A DNA stretch of 64,000 nucleotides, from positions 30,799 to 94,798 of the forward strand of contig CANMDT010000001.1 in NCBI GenBank assembly GCA_947496715.1, in the 5' to 3' direction. Numbering within the stretch: the stretch's first letter is position 1; every line of letters begins with the position of its first letter. This stretch comes from Myxococcales bacterium. Its GTDB lineage: Bacteria > Myxococcota_A > Bradymonadia > REDH01. Both the position numbers and the translations under genes were made by a program. Positions 61,711 to 64,000 of the stretch are shown piece by piece. Below the pieces are notes generated by a model. The model did no database searches and had not been told where the DNA came from. It saw nothing but the letters and a program-made list of their open reading frames with translations.

Positions 61711-62985
61711 CTAGCCGTTTTGCGACCTGGGATCGAGAACGTCGCGCAGCGCCTCGCCGACCACATTGAGCGCAAACAGCGTGAGGGTGAGGATGGAGCC
61801 AGGGAAGAGCAGCAGCCAGGGATAGGTCACCATGACGCCGGCGCGGGCGCCGTCGTTGGCGAGTGCTCCCCACGAGGTGTAGGGCGCCTGCACGCCGAGT
61901 CCGAGGAAGGAGAGGAAGGACTCCGTAAGCATCGTTTCGGGCACGGTCAGCGTGGCATAGACGAGGATGGGACCGAGCGCATTGGGGAGCAGGTGCTTGA
62001 AGAGGATGGAGGTGGTGGAGGCGCCAACGGCGCGGGCCGCCTGAACATACTCGAGGTTGCGGAGCGCAAGCACCTGGCCGCGGACGATACGGGCCATGGT
62101 GAGCCAGCTCATGGCGCCGATGGCGATGTAGAGCAGCCGGATGTCGCGGCCGAAGACGACCATCAGCAGGATGACGAGGAACATGAAGGGCAGCCCGTAG
62201 AGCACATCGACAGTGCGCATCATGAGGGCGTCGATACGGCCGCCATTCCAGCCGGCGACTGCGCCCCAGATGAGGCCGATGACGAGCGAGACGAGGGTGG
62301 CAAGCAGGCCGACCATAAGACTGACGCGGGCGCCGTAGACGAGTCGGATGGTGAGGTCGCGGCCGAGGCTGTCGGTACCGGCCCAGAAGGTGGCAGGGCG
62401 CGGGAGGCCAGGGAACTCGGTGGCGGAGAGGCGGCCATCGGCATCGGTGTCGAAGCGGCGGGTCCAGGCGGTGGCCTCACCGATGGGGAAGAGGTCGATG
62501 AGGGCACGGGCCTCCTCGAAGTTGAGCGTGCCGCTGCCATCCTTGTCGAGGCTCTTGAGGATGGCGGCGGCAGGTGCCGAGAGCGCTCGCGGCGCAGCGT
62601 CGAGTTCGGCCGGGTTGAGGGCGCCGTCGCCGTCGCTGTCGAGCATAGCTAGCTCTTCGTGGGCAAGCGCCTCCGAGAGTTCAAGCGCGGTCCACTGCCC
62701 ATCGCGGTTGAGGTCGGCGCGGGCGGAGGCCGCATCGGCGACGGGCGCGAGGAGGAAGTTGTCGCGCGGGATGCCACGCGCGCCGGGCGGCAGGTAGCGG
62801 TGGCAGGGGTGGTTCTCGACCACGGTGAAGCGGGTGAAGTGGCGTTCGACCAGCGGCTGCATGATGGCGAGAAGACTCACGAGCAGCAGGAAGACCAGAC
62901 TGGCCATGGCCAGCCGGTTCCTCTTGAAGCCGCGCCAGGCGCGTGCCGAGGGCGACTCGGGCTGTGACTGCACGGTGCCGCTCAT
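61711..62985 (-). CDS. Peptide ABC transporter permease (OppC/DppC family) with inserted EF-hand region
   Basis: N-terminal FKRNRLAMASLVFLLLV, GTDSLGRDLTIRLVYGARVSLMVG, EYVQAARAVGASTTSILFKHLLPNALGPILVY; four EF-hand loops at 62416-62715. Confidence 0.9.
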   Translation of the reverse strand: MSGTVQSQPESPSARAWRGFKRNRLAMASLVFLLLVSLLAIMQPLVERHFTRFTVVENHPCHRYLPPGARGIPRDNFLLAPVADAASARADLNRDGQWTALELSEALAHEELAMLDSDGDGALNPAELDAAPRALSAPAAAILKSLDKDGSGTLNFEEARALIDLFPIGEATAWTRRFDTDADGRLSATEFPGLPRPATFWAGTDSLGRDLTIRLVYGARVSLMVGLLATLVSLVIGLIWGAVAGWNGGRIDALMMRTVDVLYGLPFMFLVILLMVVFGRDIRLLYIAIGAMSWLTMARIVRGQVLALRNLEYVQAARAVGASTTSILFKHLLPNALGPILVYATLTVPETMLTESFLSFLGLGVQAPYTSWGALANDGARAGVMVTYPWLLLFPGSILTLTLFALNVVGEALRDVLDPRSQNG

Positions 62986-63908
62986 GCCTGCTTGCCGTCG
63001 AGGGTGATGCGGGGGTCGATGACTGAATAGACGAGGTCGACCGCAAGGTTCAGCATGACCAGGAGCACCGAGTAGACGAGGATGGCGCCGAGGACGAGGA
63101 AGTAGTCGCGGTTGAAGGCCGCATCGACAAAGAAGGTGCCAATGCCCGGCACATTGAAGACCCGCTCCACGACGACCGAGCCGGTCAGTACGGCGGCGAA
63201 GGCGGGGCCGAGAAAGCTAACGACCGGGAGCAGTCCGGCGCGCAGGATGTGGACGAGCACAACACGCGTTTCGCTCGCTCCCTTGGCACGGGCGGTGCGG
63301 ACATGGTCGAGTCGCGAGACTTCGAGCATGCCCGAGCGCGCAAGCCTTGAGACGTAGGCCATGTAGAAGCAGCCGAGGCTGATGCTCGGCAGGATGGAGT
63401 CGCTCCAGCCAGCCCAGCCGCCGGTGCGGGTCCATCCGAGTCCGAGGGCGAAGACGAGGATGAGTAGCGGTCCGAGCACGAAGTTGGGCACCGAGATGGC
63501 GAGGGTGGAGATGGCCATTGTCGCGTGGTCCCAGAAGGTCCGCGGGCGCATGGCGGCGAGGATGCCGAGCGGGATGCCGACGAGCAGCGCGAAGGCCATG
63601 GCCTGCAGCCCGGTGATGAGCGAGTAGGGGAGCGCGGCGAGGAGGATGTCGGCGACCGGCGCCTCCTGCTTAATGGAGGGGCCGAGGTCGCCGTGGGCGA
63701 GACGGCCGATGTAGTCGAAGTACTGCGCGGCGAGGGGCTTGTTGAGGCCATACTGCTCCTCGAGCATGGCCTCAATCTCGGGGGGCAGGTCGCGGTCTTT
63801 GGAGAGCGGGCTTCCGGGCGCCAGCTTCATGACCAGGAAGGAGAGCGAGAGGACCACGAACAGGACTGCGAGGTTCTGCAGGAGGCGTGCGCCAAGGGAG
63901 CGGAGCAT
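62982..63908 (-). CDS. Peptide ABC transporter permease (OppB/DppB family)
   Basis: FLVMKLAPGSPLSKDRDLPPEIEAMLEEQYGLNKPL; RLARSGMLEVSRLDHVRTARAKGASETRVVLVHILRAGLLPVVSFLGPAFAAVLTGSVVVERVFNVPGIG. Confidence 0.92.
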   Translation of the reverse strand: MLRSLGARLLQNLAVLFVVLSLSFLVMKLAPGSPLSKDRDLPPEIEAMLEEQYGLNKPLAAQYFDYIGRLAHGDLGPSIKQEAPVADILLAALPYSLITGLQAMAFALLVGIPLGILAAMRPRTFWDHATMAISTLAISVPNFVLGPLLILVFALGLGWTRTGGWAGWSDSILPSISLGCFYMAYVSRLARSGMLEVSRLDHVRTARAKGASETRVVLVHILRAGLLPVVSFLGPAFAAVLTGSVVVERVFNVPGIGTFFVDAAFNRDYFLVLGAILVYSVLLVMLNLAVDLVYSVIDPRITLDGKQA

Positions 63909-63909
63909 G

Positions 63910-63993
63910 TTAGCGCCCTGCTCCGGCCTGCGGCCGTTTGCGGATGTGGCGTGCGAGGTGGACATCCCGCAGGTTGGCGTGCCAGCCGTCGAT
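63910..63993 (-). other. Possible C-terminal end of an ABC substrate-binding protein, cut by window edge
   Basis: Minus frame reads IDGWHANLRDVHLARHIRKRPQAGAGR*, like the GWxANxxDxH terminus of OppA/DppA proteins; preceded by an in-frame TAG at 63996-63994. Confidence 0.35.
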
Positions 63994-64000
63994 CTAGACT

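Overview
This 64 kb window is GC-rich, densely coding bacterial chromosome. The style (lamin-tail and MopE-like Cys/Asp repeat lipoproteins, DUF6178, many two-component proteins) suggests a Myxococcota/Bradymonadales-like or other deltaproteobacterial-type lineage; that placement is inference. I see about 48 credible genes. Housekeeping blocks: thrA(fused)-thrB-thrC, ffh, rplM-rpsI, bamD, dnaE, asnS, holA, rpsT, dgt. There is a type IV pilus block (pilMNOPQ, a fused aroK-aroB, a prepilin peptidase, and a convergent NtrC-type regulator/histidine kinase pair) and the end of an Opp/Dpp peptide ABC transporter operon. No tRNA, rRNA, CRISPR array, transposase or prophage was recognised. Strongest leads: (1) a signalling island at 3.9-11.8 kb that looks like a rearranged Phc-type (PhcB/S/R/Q) quorum-sensing locus, with a PilZ domain fused to the PhcB-like methyltransferase, a PhcS-PhcR-like fused sensor, a degenerate histidine kinase lacking the phospho-acceptor His, and a divergent HD-GYP regulator; (2) an OppC/DppC-type permease with four canonical EF-hand loops inserted in its first extracytoplasmic loop; (3) an in-frame relic of a response-regulator receiver, missing its core, between bamD and a lipoprotein gene. 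All calls come from reading the sequence and supplied translations; no database search was run.
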